Assembly (NCBI RefSeq): GCF_029962835.1 | Contig: NC_080577.1 | Coordinates: forward strand, 2,790,001 to 2,854,000 | Length of the DNA stretch: 64,000 nucleotides | Reading direction: 5' to 3' | DNA from: Magnolia sinica | Lineage: Eukaryota > Streptophyta > Magnoliopsida > Magnoliales > Magnoliaceae | In this document: positions 1 to 11,200 of the stretch, piece after piece | Numbering within the stretch: position 1 is the stretch's first letter | How the letters are laid out: each line of letters opens with the position of its first letter | Translations under genes and position numbers: made by a program | The notes under the pieces: generated by a model | Told to the model about the DNA's origin: nothing | The model's input: the letters and a program-made list of their open reading frames with translations, nothing else | Databases searched by the model: none

Positions 1-207
1 ATCTGGTGTGAAAGGAATACCCATTGTTTTTGTAGTAGTAGTAGTTCACCTAGGGGGTATATCCAGTCTATTTATATATTGGGGATTGGGCTCCCTAATT
101 GGGTGTTTTTTTGCCTTTTTTTTTTCCTTTCCTTTGTTTTTCCATTGTTCTGTGTTGGCGTTTTGGCCTTCTAATAAATTGCATTATCTTTAAAAAAAGA
201 AAAAATC
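1..207 (+). mobile_element. LINE 3' end (truncated by window edge)
   Basis: This is a T-rich 3' tail ending in an A-rich stretch near 192-205. It reads like the tail of the better-preserved LINE copy at 2323-2794: both pass through a GGGATTGG(G)CTCCCTxATT phrase, a T-rich run and a 'ccttct' phrase before the A tail. No coding part is visible inside the window. The call rests only on similarity to the second copy. Confidence 0.5.
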
Positions 208-1282
208 AATTCACCAATTGCTTTCTTTTACAGGAGATGATATAGTAGCTTTGGCAAAACTGGAATATGGTAGAGCCATCCGCACACAGCATGCATGGCA
301 TGGTGACTTATCATTTCGGTCTATCCATCTTTTAACCTACCGCAGATGTCAAATGGTTCAACGTAAACAGTAAATTGGATGATCCTAGTAATTTGATCAG
401 TGGCCCTCAAAGTAATGATATAGCGAAGAAAGGAGATTTGTTATGGCAAATTGTCCGAAGTACACAGCGATCAGATGTCCTATTAATCCAATCAATGGCC
501 CTCAAAAGTACTGAGATAGTGAACAGAGGTTATAGATTGGATTGTTTAATAGGTTTGATTTTGAAACGAGCTATCCATGATAGGGCCACTGGCTGGACAA
601 CCCCGATTTACGCATCACCTTGTCATGTGTACTGTGGAGAGAACCATTTTCTGGTTCTTCCAGCTCTAAGGCATAATCGCCCATTTTTTTACTTGTTTCT
701 TCTTGTTTAGGTATTTTTCTTACAGATCGATGTCATATATGGGTTTTTAAAAAATAAAAAATAAAAAATACTGATTTCGATGTTTTTTATTTATAGCAAT
801 TGAAGGTGCTAATGTCCTTAGGAGTTATATGATCCTTGACTGCTACATATGCAATTGTATCCTTGTGCTTCAGTTTGCAAAAGTGGGGTTCATGGTTTGT
901 CAATCTTAGATATTGATTTGACATGGCGCCACATTGGATTGATCATGCTCTGAATCGTCCTAGATGGAACAAGTCATAATCCTGACCTTGTTGGTTGCCT
1001 GCAATGGAATCTTAAGAGGGGAAAAAGTGGCTATGGATCACATTGAACAAAAAAGGGGCCAAACATCGGATGTCTAGGATCATCCATTCAAGGAGCTGTT
1101 TGTGCACCTTCCATCCATGCTGGGGCCTATTAGATTGATATTTTGGATTATTAAACATTGGGCCCTCTTATCCAAAATGAAAAGTGATTGAACTCTTCCT
1201 TCTATGGCTTGAGATCTGGGATTTTTCAGACATTTCTAGGAGTAATACCAAGTAATTATAATTTGGTCCTCTTTCACCTCAG
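208..1282. other. Gene-free stretch upstream of the small membrane-protein gene
   Basis: No supported coding exon. A 111-codon open frame at 375-710 lacks recognisable domains and contains a short internal duplication (the phrase 'atggccctcaaa' near 401 and 495), so I do not call it a gene. The end of the stretch, near 1268-1282, is a pyrimidine-rich run ending in CTCAG that looks like a 3' splice site. Part of the stretch is therefore probably a 5'UTR intron of the next gene. Confidence 0.4.
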
Positions 1283-1289
1283 GAGATAA

Positions 1290-1598
1290 ATGATGGGCGA
1301 CGAGAAAGGAGGTGATGAACTGAAGCCACCATCTATCGATTGGAAGCAGAGGATCGAAGACAAATATCGTAGCATCAAAGAACATGCAGAGACTTATCCC
1401 TATGTATGGGCTTCATATATTGTTGTATATGGGGGCCTCTTTGTGTATACAACATATAGATGGAGAAAGCTCCGTAAAACTGAAGACAGGGTTCGAGTCC
1501 TCCAAGAGCGTCTGCGGAAGCTTGTTGAATCTGAACAAGAATCATCATCCTCAGCAAAGCCCACTTCATCCAATGGCTCAGGTCATTCACAGAAATAA
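1290..1598 (+). CDS. Small single-span membrane protein, 102 aa, plant-conserved type
   Basis: Complete frame of 102 residues starting MMGDEK; the second Met is an equally possible start. Residues about 37-57 are hydrophobic and aromatic (YVWASYIVVYGGLFVYTTY) and form one membrane span. Residues 58-82 are a charged, Arg/Lys/Glu-rich helix with a coiled-coil look (KLRKTEDRVRVLQERLRKL). The tail is Ser-rich and ends in SGHSQK. The likely splice acceptor at 1281-1282, seven bases before the ATG, suggests at least one upstream 5'UTR exon. The composition and complete frame look like a real gene. I recognise the general type of small plant transmembrane protein but not a name or function. The organelle is unknown. 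Confidence 0.75.
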   Translation: MMGDEKGGDELKPPSIDWKQRIEDKYRSIKEHAETYPYVWASYIVVYGGLFVYTTYRWRKLRKTEDRVRVLQERLRKLVESEQESSSSAKPTSSNGSGHSQK

Positions 1599-2322
1599 TG
1601 GTGTGTATTTTACCAACTGAGATTTTATACCCGTTTGCCATGGGCTGGAAGATTATAGGGTTTTTTTGCGTTGTGTCAGTGAGAATTCGAAAGAAATCCT
1701 TTTTTTTTTCTTTTTTTTTTTTTGTTCTTCTTTCTTTCCCCTTTTGTTATCGAGTTTCTTGTTTTAATTGAAATTGCAAGATATTTCATATGTTTAGCGT
1801 TAAACGGGCATTAATAGAGAAAACTGTTGTAATGTTTTAAATCTTTTGTTACACTGATCAAATGAGAAGAAACAAATTGTTTGGACGGATGAGAAGCTTG
1901 TGATTGCAGCAGTATGATGATGGATTCATAGGGAAGTATCTTGCTCTGTGTAATGAGTTTGTTTTGCCAAAGTGCGACTCAGGATCATCATCATGTGCCA
2001 CGCTACATTTAGGCCTTATATTCATGGCCCATATTAGGCACGTCAAGAACTGATTTAGAGAACGGTCACAAGGTTTTCTGGCCATGTACAGCTTAATCTA
2101 ATCATCTTTCTAAGATCATAGGTTAATATAGGATGTTTGATACTCTTATCATGAATATGCATTGCTAGTGGAAACTCAAAGGGCCTTCTTGATCGAAAGC
2201 ATTGGAATGTGTCTGGCATCAAAACCACTTGGTGGGCATCTGATTGGATATTTTCAAATCTGGACTGTCCAGAAGGCCAAAAACCGATTAAATGAATGTA
2301 TTATCGATATTTCCAATTGGCT
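1599..2322. other. 3'UTR and intergenic DNA
   Basis: T-rich runs near 1697-1725 probably belong to the 3'UTR of the upstream gene. The rest carries no supported gene or clear repeat up to the LINE insertion point. Confidence 0.4.
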
Positions 2323-2794
2323 GCGGCTGGCTCGAGGGCAGGAATAGAGTTCTCACAATGAACAATCTTTGCAAGCGGCAAATGGTTCCTCAATATTTGT
2401 CTTCTCTGTAGGGACATGGAATCAGTGGTCCACTTCTTCATCTCCTGCCCTTTGGCTACTGGGCTGTGGGACAACATTTTGGAATTCTTCAACATTCCTT
2501 GGGTGATGCTGAACTCAATAGAGGGGCTGTTCTCTTCCTGGCACATCATTATGCCGGTGAGAAATGCAAATAGTCTTGCCAGCCGTTTTATGGTCCATCT
2601 GGGCAAAAGGAACAACCATTGTTTTAGCAACTCTTGTGGGTCTATGCTACCAGCAGTTTGGAAGGTCTTTCTGTACATCAGGGATTGGCTCCCTGATTAG
2701 GGGTTTTGTTGCTTTCTATTTTTTGCTTGTATTCTTTGCCTTCTGGTGTTTTTTAATATAATTCTCAACCTTTCAAAAAAAATAAAAAATAAAA
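2323..2794 (+). mobile_element. 5'-truncated LINE (non-LTR retrotransposon) insertion
   Basis: A 472-bp insertion flanked by a perfect 11-bp target-site duplication, TCCAATTGGCT (2312-2322 and 2795-2805). Near its 5' end the plus strand encodes a zinc-knuckle segment of the form C-x2-C-x8-H-x4-C (CLLCRDMESVVHFFISCP), as in the reverse-transcriptase-associated zf-RVT domain at the C-terminus of plant L1-type ORF2. The coding part runs on to ..IRDWLPD and a stop at 2700. A T-rich 3'UTR and an A-rich tail (about 2776-2794) follow. Only the last part of ORF2 is present, which is typical 5' truncation at insertion. Confidence 0.85.
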
Positions 2795-2805
2795 TCCAAT
2801 TGGCT

Positions 2806-3922
2806 TCTGCAATGCCTAAGATTAAATCATTCTCCATGGCCAGTGTGTCACTTAAAGGGTTTTTGAAATACATTGTGGATCCTGATTATTCAAGTAATGG
2901 GGCTTGATTTTTTTATTTTTATTTGTCGCCCAGGCAACTACTAACACGATTCCAGTAGATGCCGCTACATGTCAAATACCCCAGATTCACTCAGCACCTT
3001 CCATGTTGCCCGAATCTCACGCACTTCTGGAAGGGTTCATCCAAACATAAAAGCAACATCCAAGGACACTGCCTACACACCCAAAAGCAATTGATGGATG
3101 TCCATGTTATTTTCTCAAGCGAGATGGCCATGTATCTGTAGGCAATATAGAGATGTCCATGTCGTTATCTTAAGTATGTTCTGTCAAACATGCCGTGATT
3201 TTGAGATGCTTAAATTGATGAAGATGTCGCTGGAGTTTGCATCTTTGATGAACAAATAAGAAACTTGCTCTCTGCAGTCAATGGAAGCCTGTCTTTCTCT
3301 AGGATGGCAGTGATGAAGGGAGAGGTGAAGATGCAATATCCCTCTGACTGTATGGGAACTCCGATACAACTGAAGCCATTGGATTAATGGGTTTTCCAGA
3401 GCTGGAGAATTGATGAAAATCAACATAATTCTGCATTCTGAACCCATTCATCCAGATGCTAGCTTTGTGAGAAATGCTGGTAAATTTCAAATGAGCTAAT
3501 TTTCTACTAGTGGAAACATTGCAAATGTAAAAGAGAATCAGCTTCTCTCTCACTTTATTATGAGACTGTTTCTTTTCTATTTTATTGCTCCACCAAGTTG
3601 ACTCACTGAGTTTTTAGTGGTAGGTAATGCATTATTATTGAATGTGAGAAAGTGTTCTTTCAAGAAAAGAATTTATTTTCTCTGTTTTCTCCTCCTTTGG
3701 ACCTTGCCCTTGTGATGAATGGTTGTGCATCCAAATCCTTTTCATGCACATTATGAAGAAGAGAACGCCGTGTTCTTTTAGCTTGAAACATTAGGATTTA
3801 AATGGTCTCTTCAGAAGGCAACAATATTATCCCTATGGAACTAGTTCATGGACTGCCTGACCAAACATCCACATCAGACATTTTCAAGGCCATTGATCAA
3901 AGATCGAACGTTGGAACATTTT
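2806..3922. other. Intergenic DNA downstream of the PPR gene
   Basis: No supported gene. Includes a loose duplication of a 'gatgtccatg' phrase near 3095 and 3151. The right-hand part is probably the 3'UTR of the minus-strand PPR gene. Confidence 0.4.
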
Positions 3923-6130
3923 CTACAGGGAAACAAATGAGAAAAATTCAGGATCTTGACATTGGTATTGTGAATGATCAAATACAAAACTTGAGTAGAC
4001 ATTTGCTGTCAGCTCTTCCAGAAATGCATAGATCTCATTACAATGGGGATGATCTCTATCTTCCACACAGAACACATGAACAGTGTTCTTCACCTCAATC
4101 CAACTACACCCAGGGCCCTTCTTCACCTCCATGCTTCTCAATCTCTTCCTCACCTTCACCACCTCCTCCCACCTCCCTACTCCTGCATAAATGTTCGACA
4201 TAATCACATATGCAGAAATCTGCTTGGGTTCTAAGCTGAACATCGTCTCAGCCACCCGCTCACCCACTTCCATGTCCATGAAGAACCAGCAAGCGCTGAG
4301 CAGAGCTCCCCAGACCACACTGTCGGCGTCAATCGGCATTCCTTTAACAAACTCCTCTGCTTCCCGCAGATAGCCTGATCGGCCAAGAAGATCGACCATG
4401 CAAGCGTAGTGTTCTAGAGTGGGCACTAAGCCGTACTTCTCCATTGACTGGAAAAATTCCATCCCCTCATTGACAAGACCTGCCCGGCTGCAAGCTGTTA
4501 GAAGCCCTACAAAAGTCACAACGTTTGGTTCTATTCCTTGCTCTAACATCTGTTGGAAGAGTGAAATAGCTTTGTTTCCAAGGCCGTGATGCGCATAACC
4601 ATTAATCAAAGCTGTCCAAGCAGCAACATTAGGCGAAGAGATGTTACTAAATGAGGTCTGAGCATCGGATATGCTCCCGCATTTGGCGTACATGTCCACA
4701 AGAGATGTTCCTACATAGACATTTGACTCAAATGGTGTTTTTGTCACATGGGCGTGAAGTGATTTTCCTTGCTGAAGAGCTCCGATGCTGGAACAGGCAC
4801 GGAATAGAGTTGAAAAAGTCGACCTGTTGTGCTCTACTCCTAGTCTGTGCATACTCACATAGAGCTTCAAGGCTTCTTCAGCTTGCTCGTTTTGAACAAA
4901 CCCCGAAATCATGGAATTCCAGGTCACAGTGTTCTTCTCCCCTTTTGTGCTCTCGAAAAGCTTCAAAGCTTCATTGAACTGGCCGCTCCAGCAGTACACC
5001 GAGATCATGGTATTTGAAGACACAAGAGTTCTTTGAGGCATTTCCCGAAACAACCTTTTTGAGTCCTCGATTCGACTGCTCTGCCCATACCCTTTAATCA
5101 TCAGATTATATGACACTGGACTTGGTTCAACCATTCCATTAAAAACTGACTCCGCATCTCCAATCCTACCCATTGAGATGAATCCTTCAATTAGTAAATT
5201 TGAAGCGTTTTGACATGGTTCAACCAATCTATCATACACACTCTTAGCATCTTCCACAGCATCACATTTGCAGTAAAATACGATAAGTCCGCCACAGATG
5301 GATTGATCAGGTTCAAATCCGTATCTGATCAGAAGTCCATGAATCATCTTCCCTTTATTCAAAGTTCCCAATCTACCACAAACCCTTACGACACTATCAA
5401 ATGTAAACTCATTTGGGTCTGCTTCGCCACTCGCTCTCATCAAACGAAAGAACTCCAAAGACCTCTTACACTGCTCTTCACTCTTCGAATAACCCGAAAT
5501 CAGAGTGGTCCAGGAGACAACATCTCGGTTCGGCATTTTCATAAATACATTCAACGCATCACTCATCAAGTTACAGTGAACATAACCCACAAGCATCACA
5601 CTCCACACCAAGGGATTCCTTCCATGCAATATGTCAAACACCCGGCGCGCATTGTCTATCTTGAGACAAGATGAATACATATTCAGCAAAGAGCTCCCTA
5701 CCAGCTCAAAATCTTCATACCCAGATTTCAGAACAAGGCAATGTATTTGCTCCCCATGATCTAACGATCTGAAACGAGAGCATGAGCTCAAAGCGGTAGA
5801 AAAGCTACTCTCGTTGAGATTGGTTCCGGACCAATGCATCTTGGAAACTACATCCAAGGCTTCTGTGGTCCTGCCCCACTTGGAATACCCAGAAATCAGG
5901 GTGTTCCAAGATACGACTGTTCGCTGAGGCATTCCGTTGAACATCTGGCGCGCGGTGTCTAAATCGCCTTTGCAGGCATGCTCTGTTATCGAGATGTTCC
6001 AGGAAACCACGTCTGGGAGATGCTTGTCGGGGCTGCTGTGGAAGGTGGCGTGGGATTTGGGGTTCCTCCATCGGCGACGACGCTTCCAGTTCCTGGAAAC
6101 TGAAGTTCTTACGAGCATTTTTACAGACAA
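3923..6130 (-). CDS. Pentatricopeptide repeat protein, PLS class, E subgroup (735 aa)
   Basis: An intronless frame of 735 residues. The first 35 residues are Arg-rich and poor in acids (MSVKMLVRTSVSRNWKRRRR), as in a mitochondrial or plastid targeting peptide; Met1 and Met5 are alternative starts. From about residue 40 the protein is tandem PPR motifs of P, L and S type, with repeated VVSWNTLISGYSKxG-like and TFSTLFRACSS-like units. From about residue 603 it carries the E1/E2 tail (VVWGALLSAC, AYVIMSNIYA, GPGCSWIEV, then HPHCNEIYAFLEEL). It stops without a DYW deaminase domain. Proteins of this subgroup bind organellar RNA and usually specify C-to-U editing sites, with a separate DYW protein supplying deaminase activity. 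The editing target cannot be read from sequence. Next gene downstream on this strand: none in the window; upstream neighbour is TROL, 2.1 kb away. Confidence 0.93.
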   Translation of the reverse strand: MSVKMLVRTSVSRNWKRRRRWRNPKSHATFHSSPDKHLPDVVSWNISITEHACKGDLDTARQMFNGMPQRTVVSWNTLISGYSKWGRTTEALDVVSKMHWSGTNLNESSFSTALSSCSRFRSLDHGEQIHCLVLKSGYEDFELVGSSLLNMYSSCLKIDNARRVFDILHGRNPLVWSVMLVGYVHCNLMSDALNVFMKMPNRDVVSWTTLISGYSKSEEQCKRSLEFFRLMRASGEADPNEFTFDSVVRVCGRLGTLNKGKMIHGLLIRYGFEPDQSICGGLIVFYCKCDAVEDAKSVYDRLVEPCQNASNLLIEGFISMGRIGDAESVFNGMVEPSPVSYNLMIKGYGQSSRIEDSKRLFREMPQRTLVSSNTMISVYCWSGQFNEALKLFESTKGEKNTVTWNSMISGFVQNEQAEEALKLYVSMHRLGVEHNRSTFSTLFRACSSIGALQQGKSLHAHVTKTPFESNVYVGTSLVDMYAKCGSISDAQTSFSNISSPNVAAWTALINGYAHHGLGNKAISLFQQMLEQGIEPNVVTFVGLLTACSRAGLVNEGMEFFQSMEKYGLVPTLEHYACMVDLLGRSGYLREAEEFVKGMPIDADSVVWGALLSACWFFMDMEVGERVAETMFSLEPKQISAYVIMSNIYAGVGRWEEVVKVRKRLRSMEVKKGPGCSWIEVKNTVHVFCVEDRDHPHCNEIYAFLEELTANVYSSFVFDHSQYQCQDPEFFSFVSL

Positions 6131-8254
6131 GAGGAAGAGCAGTTAGATGGTCCTATTCCTATCGATCAAATGGATGATCTTTCCTCCATGACCGTTGGTT
6201 GGCTTTTTTCCTAACCGCACGTATGCAATCCATCGCCTAGTGTGATTTTGGGTGCATCGTATCCACAACGTGGCCCAGCGGATGAAAGGTATGGATCTCG
6301 TACATGTGATATTCACTGCTTCGTAACTGATGGGGAAGTTCTTTGGTACTCCGGCAGAGTGTGATGGTTGATACGCAGCAATTGTACACGTGCCGTAGAT
6401 TAACTCAGATCGAACCATCCGAAGATGAGATTGTTTGAACAGATGACTGCTGGGCACTTCTTTGCTGAATCCGGACCATTGGCTATTTTTCGCTTGTGCA
6501 ATAAAGGTCCACCAGTCGGCTAGTTAGATAATCAAATCAGTATAATTTGTGGTTTTTGATCCATCTGAATTGGGGTCCACAAGTTAAACGGTTTAATTTG
6601 ATTTATCTTGGTATGCCACGTGTATAAACTCTCGTGCCTGCGCATCAACCATCACACTCTCCAGAGGTATCAAAGTTTACACGCGCCCACAGAAGGGCCG
6701 CCAACACCTGTTGAAGGGAGCGCGGGCAATACACGAGCTCTGTTGGGCTTAGGTGATATGTGTGAAATCCACTCCGTCCATCAGCTGCACCACGTCATGA
6801 CCACTGTAAATATCGAAAGTCCGCTTTATTTGAAACTCACGTGGGCCACACCAGAAGAAAAATGTAAAATGTCTACTAAAACCTCTAAATTCACAGCGTG
6901 TGGTAAGCATGAGGTTCTGATGAGGCTGATTTTTAGCATGTCTCTTCATCCTGATGGGGCTCATCTGATGAACGGGTTGGATGGAGTATAAACAACACAG
7001 TGGGCCCCAGGAGGATTTTGATGTTTGGCGTCCCATTCCTACAGTTCCCTTTGTTCCCTTTGGTGTGGCCCACCTGAGTAATTGATAGGGCTGATTATTG
7101 GGATCAGATCTTACGACGAGGTGTTACAACCGATGGACGGGGGGGATGCCACACAAACATCATATATGACCGGTGCTTGGGTGTTGAATGCTCTTCCTAC
7201 AACAGGTGGACCCAAATGCAGACGGGAGGATGCGCGCGCTGATCGCTCCTATCCACAGAAAAATGACAAAACATGAGATTGTCACGATAAACGGCTCAGA
7301 TTCATTATGCCTACATTCTTAATTTAGGCAATGAACACCAATTCAGGGGTCCATTACCATCACATTCTTAACTTTTCAAGGCTAGATCCAAAACTTGGAA
7401 AACTCGACTCAGACTCGATGTCTAGTCGTGCCGAGTTGACTCGACCGAGTCTTTACTTGACACGACTCTATACTTCTTAATTAAAATTTAGAATATCCAT
7501 AATTCAATATTAAAATTACTTGTCATAAGGATAAAGGCATAAACAATAGCGAAATGGAAAAAAAAAAAGAAAAAAGAAAAGAAACGAAAAAAAAAAAGAA
7601 AAAAAGAAACAGCAGTCATGGTTCCCTCAGCTAACCGACGGTTTACCTCTACAGTTTTAACTGATCAGGAGGTGTGAGACTCGTCTCGAGTCAAGGCGAG
7701 TCGTGCTGAGGCAACCGACTCATTGAGCCGACGTGATGAGTCTTGTCGAGTCAAGACCGACCCAAACTCGAGCAAGTTTCCTAATGACTTGGATTTAAAA
7801 AAGAAAAGAAAAACTCACTGAGTCGAGTTGGCTCAAATGAGTTTCGAGTCAAGTCACTGAGTTTTAGAATTATGGTTTTAGGTAACCTGCTAAATCTTGA
7901 GTTAAAATTGATATTGGTAACAGAAACTAGTTAGGAATACAAAACCAATGTTTTATATAGACCATACAGAGCTAATTACAAACAAACACACTCCACCATG
8001 CCTGATATACTAGTTCCAACCTTTATGTGGACAACTGACATTCAGAAAAAGAAAAAGATTCGACAGCTATACAAAACAGCATGATTAGGATTTATTCATG
8101 GTACCTTAATCTTATCTCTATACGAGAATCCCTTCCAAGGACAACAACTTCCTACAAACATGAAAAGCTTAAGTAATTCGTGGAACGTCTGTCGACATTT
8201 TTCCTGGCCAGACCAATGCCTGTTGCAATATGTAGTGCAATGTGGAGTTGTTCT
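6131..8254. other. PPR upstream region and degenerate repeats
   Basis: No supported gene. 6740-7160 carries remnants of the common palindromic MITE family ('aatccactccgtccatcagc', 'gtgtggcccacctgag'). 7370-7870 is an imperfect inverted-repeat element rich in GAGTCGACTCG-like motifs, with an A-rich centre (7559-7612). The last few hundred bases before 8255 are the 3' flank of TROL. Confidence 0.5.
7370..7870. repeat. GAGTCG-rich inverted-repeat element
   Basis: The left part (7376-7460) has repeated 'actcgactcagactcga' type sequence. The right part (7675-7866) has the complementary 'cgagtcaagtc' type. The two arms flank a short AT-rich middle and a poly-purine run. Similar GAGTC-rich elements lie at 31689-32283 and about 34320-34810. 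Ends are not sharp and no target duplication was found. Confidence 0.5.
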
Positions 8255-11200
8255 TCAAGGCTGCGAAGGAGACGGAGATGTTGGGGGTTTGAAATCCGGG
8301 TACTGCACACACAAAGATGAGACAGATGAAACTAAAAATAAAAATAAAAATCATAATTGAAAAGTGTTTGGAAGTGGAAGTGAATCGAATTGTGAACATT
8401 TGGATTTATTCAAAGAGGAAACAACCAAAAAACAATGAGGAAGTAGCCCTCAAATTTGCACTTACGCTTCTTTTGTCCAACTTGAAAGAAATTTAATTGA
8501 AATTTGGAGACCAGATCCTCAATGTTGATGCTGAGGGGTCATTTGGCAGCATGGAATTGGAGAGATTTGCTATTTTTTGGGGTGTTTGGTAGCTAGGAAT
8601 TGGACAAAATAGCTTTCTGAACTGCCACCTCAAAGCTCTGATTTCAAAAGCACTTGATTCTGTGTAGACTAAAATCCAATCTATTCCACCGGGGTTCAAA
8701 TCCATGCTGCCAAATGAGCCCCAAGAGAATCTCAATTTGGAGATTTCAACTTTATTAGACTAGCAAATGAATTCGATCAGATAGTGCAACCAAATCCAGC
8801 CTCTGGGACAGATCTGTTGGGGGTCATTTACACAAATAAGTGCTTGACACTGGCCCCAAAAAGCCCGACATGCTGATGCCACTGTACAGTTACATGATAA
8901 AACTGGAATGATATTGTTTTTGTGATAGTAATTTGTAAGCACACTTCTAAAAATGCATCATCAATAACACTAAATTGAAACTACATAGATTTCATATTAA
9001 CATGAGCAAATTAGGGGGGAAAAAGGTGAATAAAGGTTTGCCTAATAGCTGCATAGACATGCGTCCAATACAATTATCTACTATGGAATTTTTTTTCTTT
9101 AATTTTCATAGGGTCTGTTTGGGTGCCACTTAAAAATGAGTTCATCTCATTTTAGTGAATCATAGTTATATATTAGAGATTATGATTGTTGGTTATCAAG
9201 ATTATTTTTAATCCTTCCAAAAAAAAAAAAAAAGCATCTCTAAAACAAAATTATGATTATCTAACAAGAAGTCATTTTTAAGTGGCACCCAAACAGGCCC
9301 TTAAATATTACAAATTCCATTTTATGAAACGCTTTGAAATGGGTTTATCCTGTGTTGATTGTCTTTATATGGTTAGAGCCGACTTCTTGAGCATTTTACT
9401 TTGGATTCATTGAAGAGTCGTCCAATACTTGAAATTTTATCAATTCTGCTATACCTCTCCTTTTATGTTCTTGGATTTAGCAAATCTTGTACTAAAAACC
9501 TACAAAAATATTAGGTAGCTGTGTTTTATCCATCTCTAGAAACTTAAAAGATTTTCAATTACTGAAAAATGTAAAAAATGCATGTGAAGGTATATAAGAG
9601 CAGATGAGGATGAACATTACATATGGGTATGGTGAAAGTGGTCTTTGCAACCCAGAAATTGTATCTGCTTTGACTTCTTCTTTTGGCATCGAATTGATTT
9701 GAGGAGGTTTAGTGGCTGCCTCAGGTTTCACCTCGGGAACTTCTGTACTTGGGCTTGCCTCTGCAGGGGCTGGTGGAAGAGCTTTTTGCTTCAAAGGCGC
9801 TGGTAGAAGAGCCTTGCCAATCATCTGCATGTCCAATAAAAATTTAGGGGGCAAAAGGTATAATAATCAAGTTCTTTGTAGTAATCAATTCCCAAAAATG
9901 GAAAGTGTGTAAGCAAATTAATGAGGGTGGCTAAATAGGGGGTCTGTTTTATCCATCACATAATGAAAATGACCCAAACAGCACTCCATGCTCATTGTGA
10001 TAAAAAGGCTATGCTAGCCTTCAACGCACACCTTTCTCCACATGGACCTTTACACGCAGCACACATGCCAACCTAGCAAGTCCACGGGACATCTGAAGGT
10101 GCACAAGGTGGGCCCACTATCAAGATGAAGATACCGGAAAGAAAGGTAACTTGTAAGGTGGGACACACATTGAATATGGACCATTGGCAAAGTCTTCTTA
10201 AATTATCCATTCTTCTTATAACCTGTCATGTGAAGGTGGGGGGCCATATTATGCACCAATCAGGTGTCCAACACACTTTGCTAGGTTGGCATGTGTGGCA
10301 CATATGGAGACGGTGTATCCTCTATATGCTTCATGCACCCTTAAGAATACAGTCTATTCCCTCTATTCAATATGCTTCATGCACCCTTGAAATACACCTT
10401 CCAAAGCACAATAAAAGGAAGGATTTTGAGAAATCTAAAAATGCTCTGAATGACAGCTGATAGTTCCCGCTGAAAGAGTTGATGGTCATTGGATTGGGAA
10501 TGTAGCAGATGTAAACCTCCTAAAATCAGTATGATGCCTCTCTACCTAACCTTGGCCTCTCTAGATCTCATTTTTGTTGTTTCTCTCGGTCTTACCCATA
10601 TATATAGCTCTCTGAGGCCAAATGGCTGGAAGCCATTTCCAAGTGAGGTTAGATATGGGGATTAAAAAAAAAAAACAACAACACCAGCCCAATATAGAGA
10701 TCTGTTGAGAAAACAGATTTCTGTGCTAACGTCTTCTTTTTTTCTTTTCTTTTTTTTTTCTTTTTTTTTCTTTTTTAAATTGTCATTATTTTCACTCCTG
10801 AAAATTGTAAAAATGAGTTGTACCTTTATCTCATCAAGAAGTTCCCCGGGAGCGACCTTTGTAGTCAAGAACTCGTCAACTTGTTGCACAGTTTGCTTGC
10901 GATCCTGTCAGTAGAAGAAATGAATGCATGTTGGCTTCCAACATAACATTTCAATCGCATATTATCTATTACAGATGAAAAATGTATGTGCATGCTTTGT
11001 GAAAATTAGGCTACATTTGGGTGTTTGTGGTTCCCAAGAATGACTGGATTCACTAGCATCGATCATGGTTTTGATAAGAATGGGATCTTCACAATTTGAT
11101 TCCAACCACGATTTGGGGTGAAAAGAGCAGGTCGATGCTGGCACCGTTGATGCATGTGGTGTCATCTGTGCCAGCCCAAAACATCAATATCACTAGGGGC

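Noticed and set aside
375-710. 111-codon open frame upstream of the small membrane protein
   Set aside because: No domain, contains a short duplicated phrase, and its 3' end is T-rich leader-like DNA. Nothing supports translation.
1488-1505. tRNA-like B-box (GGGTTCGAGTCCTCC)
   Set aside because: It lies within the conserved coding frame of the small membrane protein and there is no matching A-box or cloverleaf.
3802-6071. Several plus- and minus-strand frames over the PPR gene
   Set aside because: They are shadows of the 735-codon PPR frame, with no independent support.
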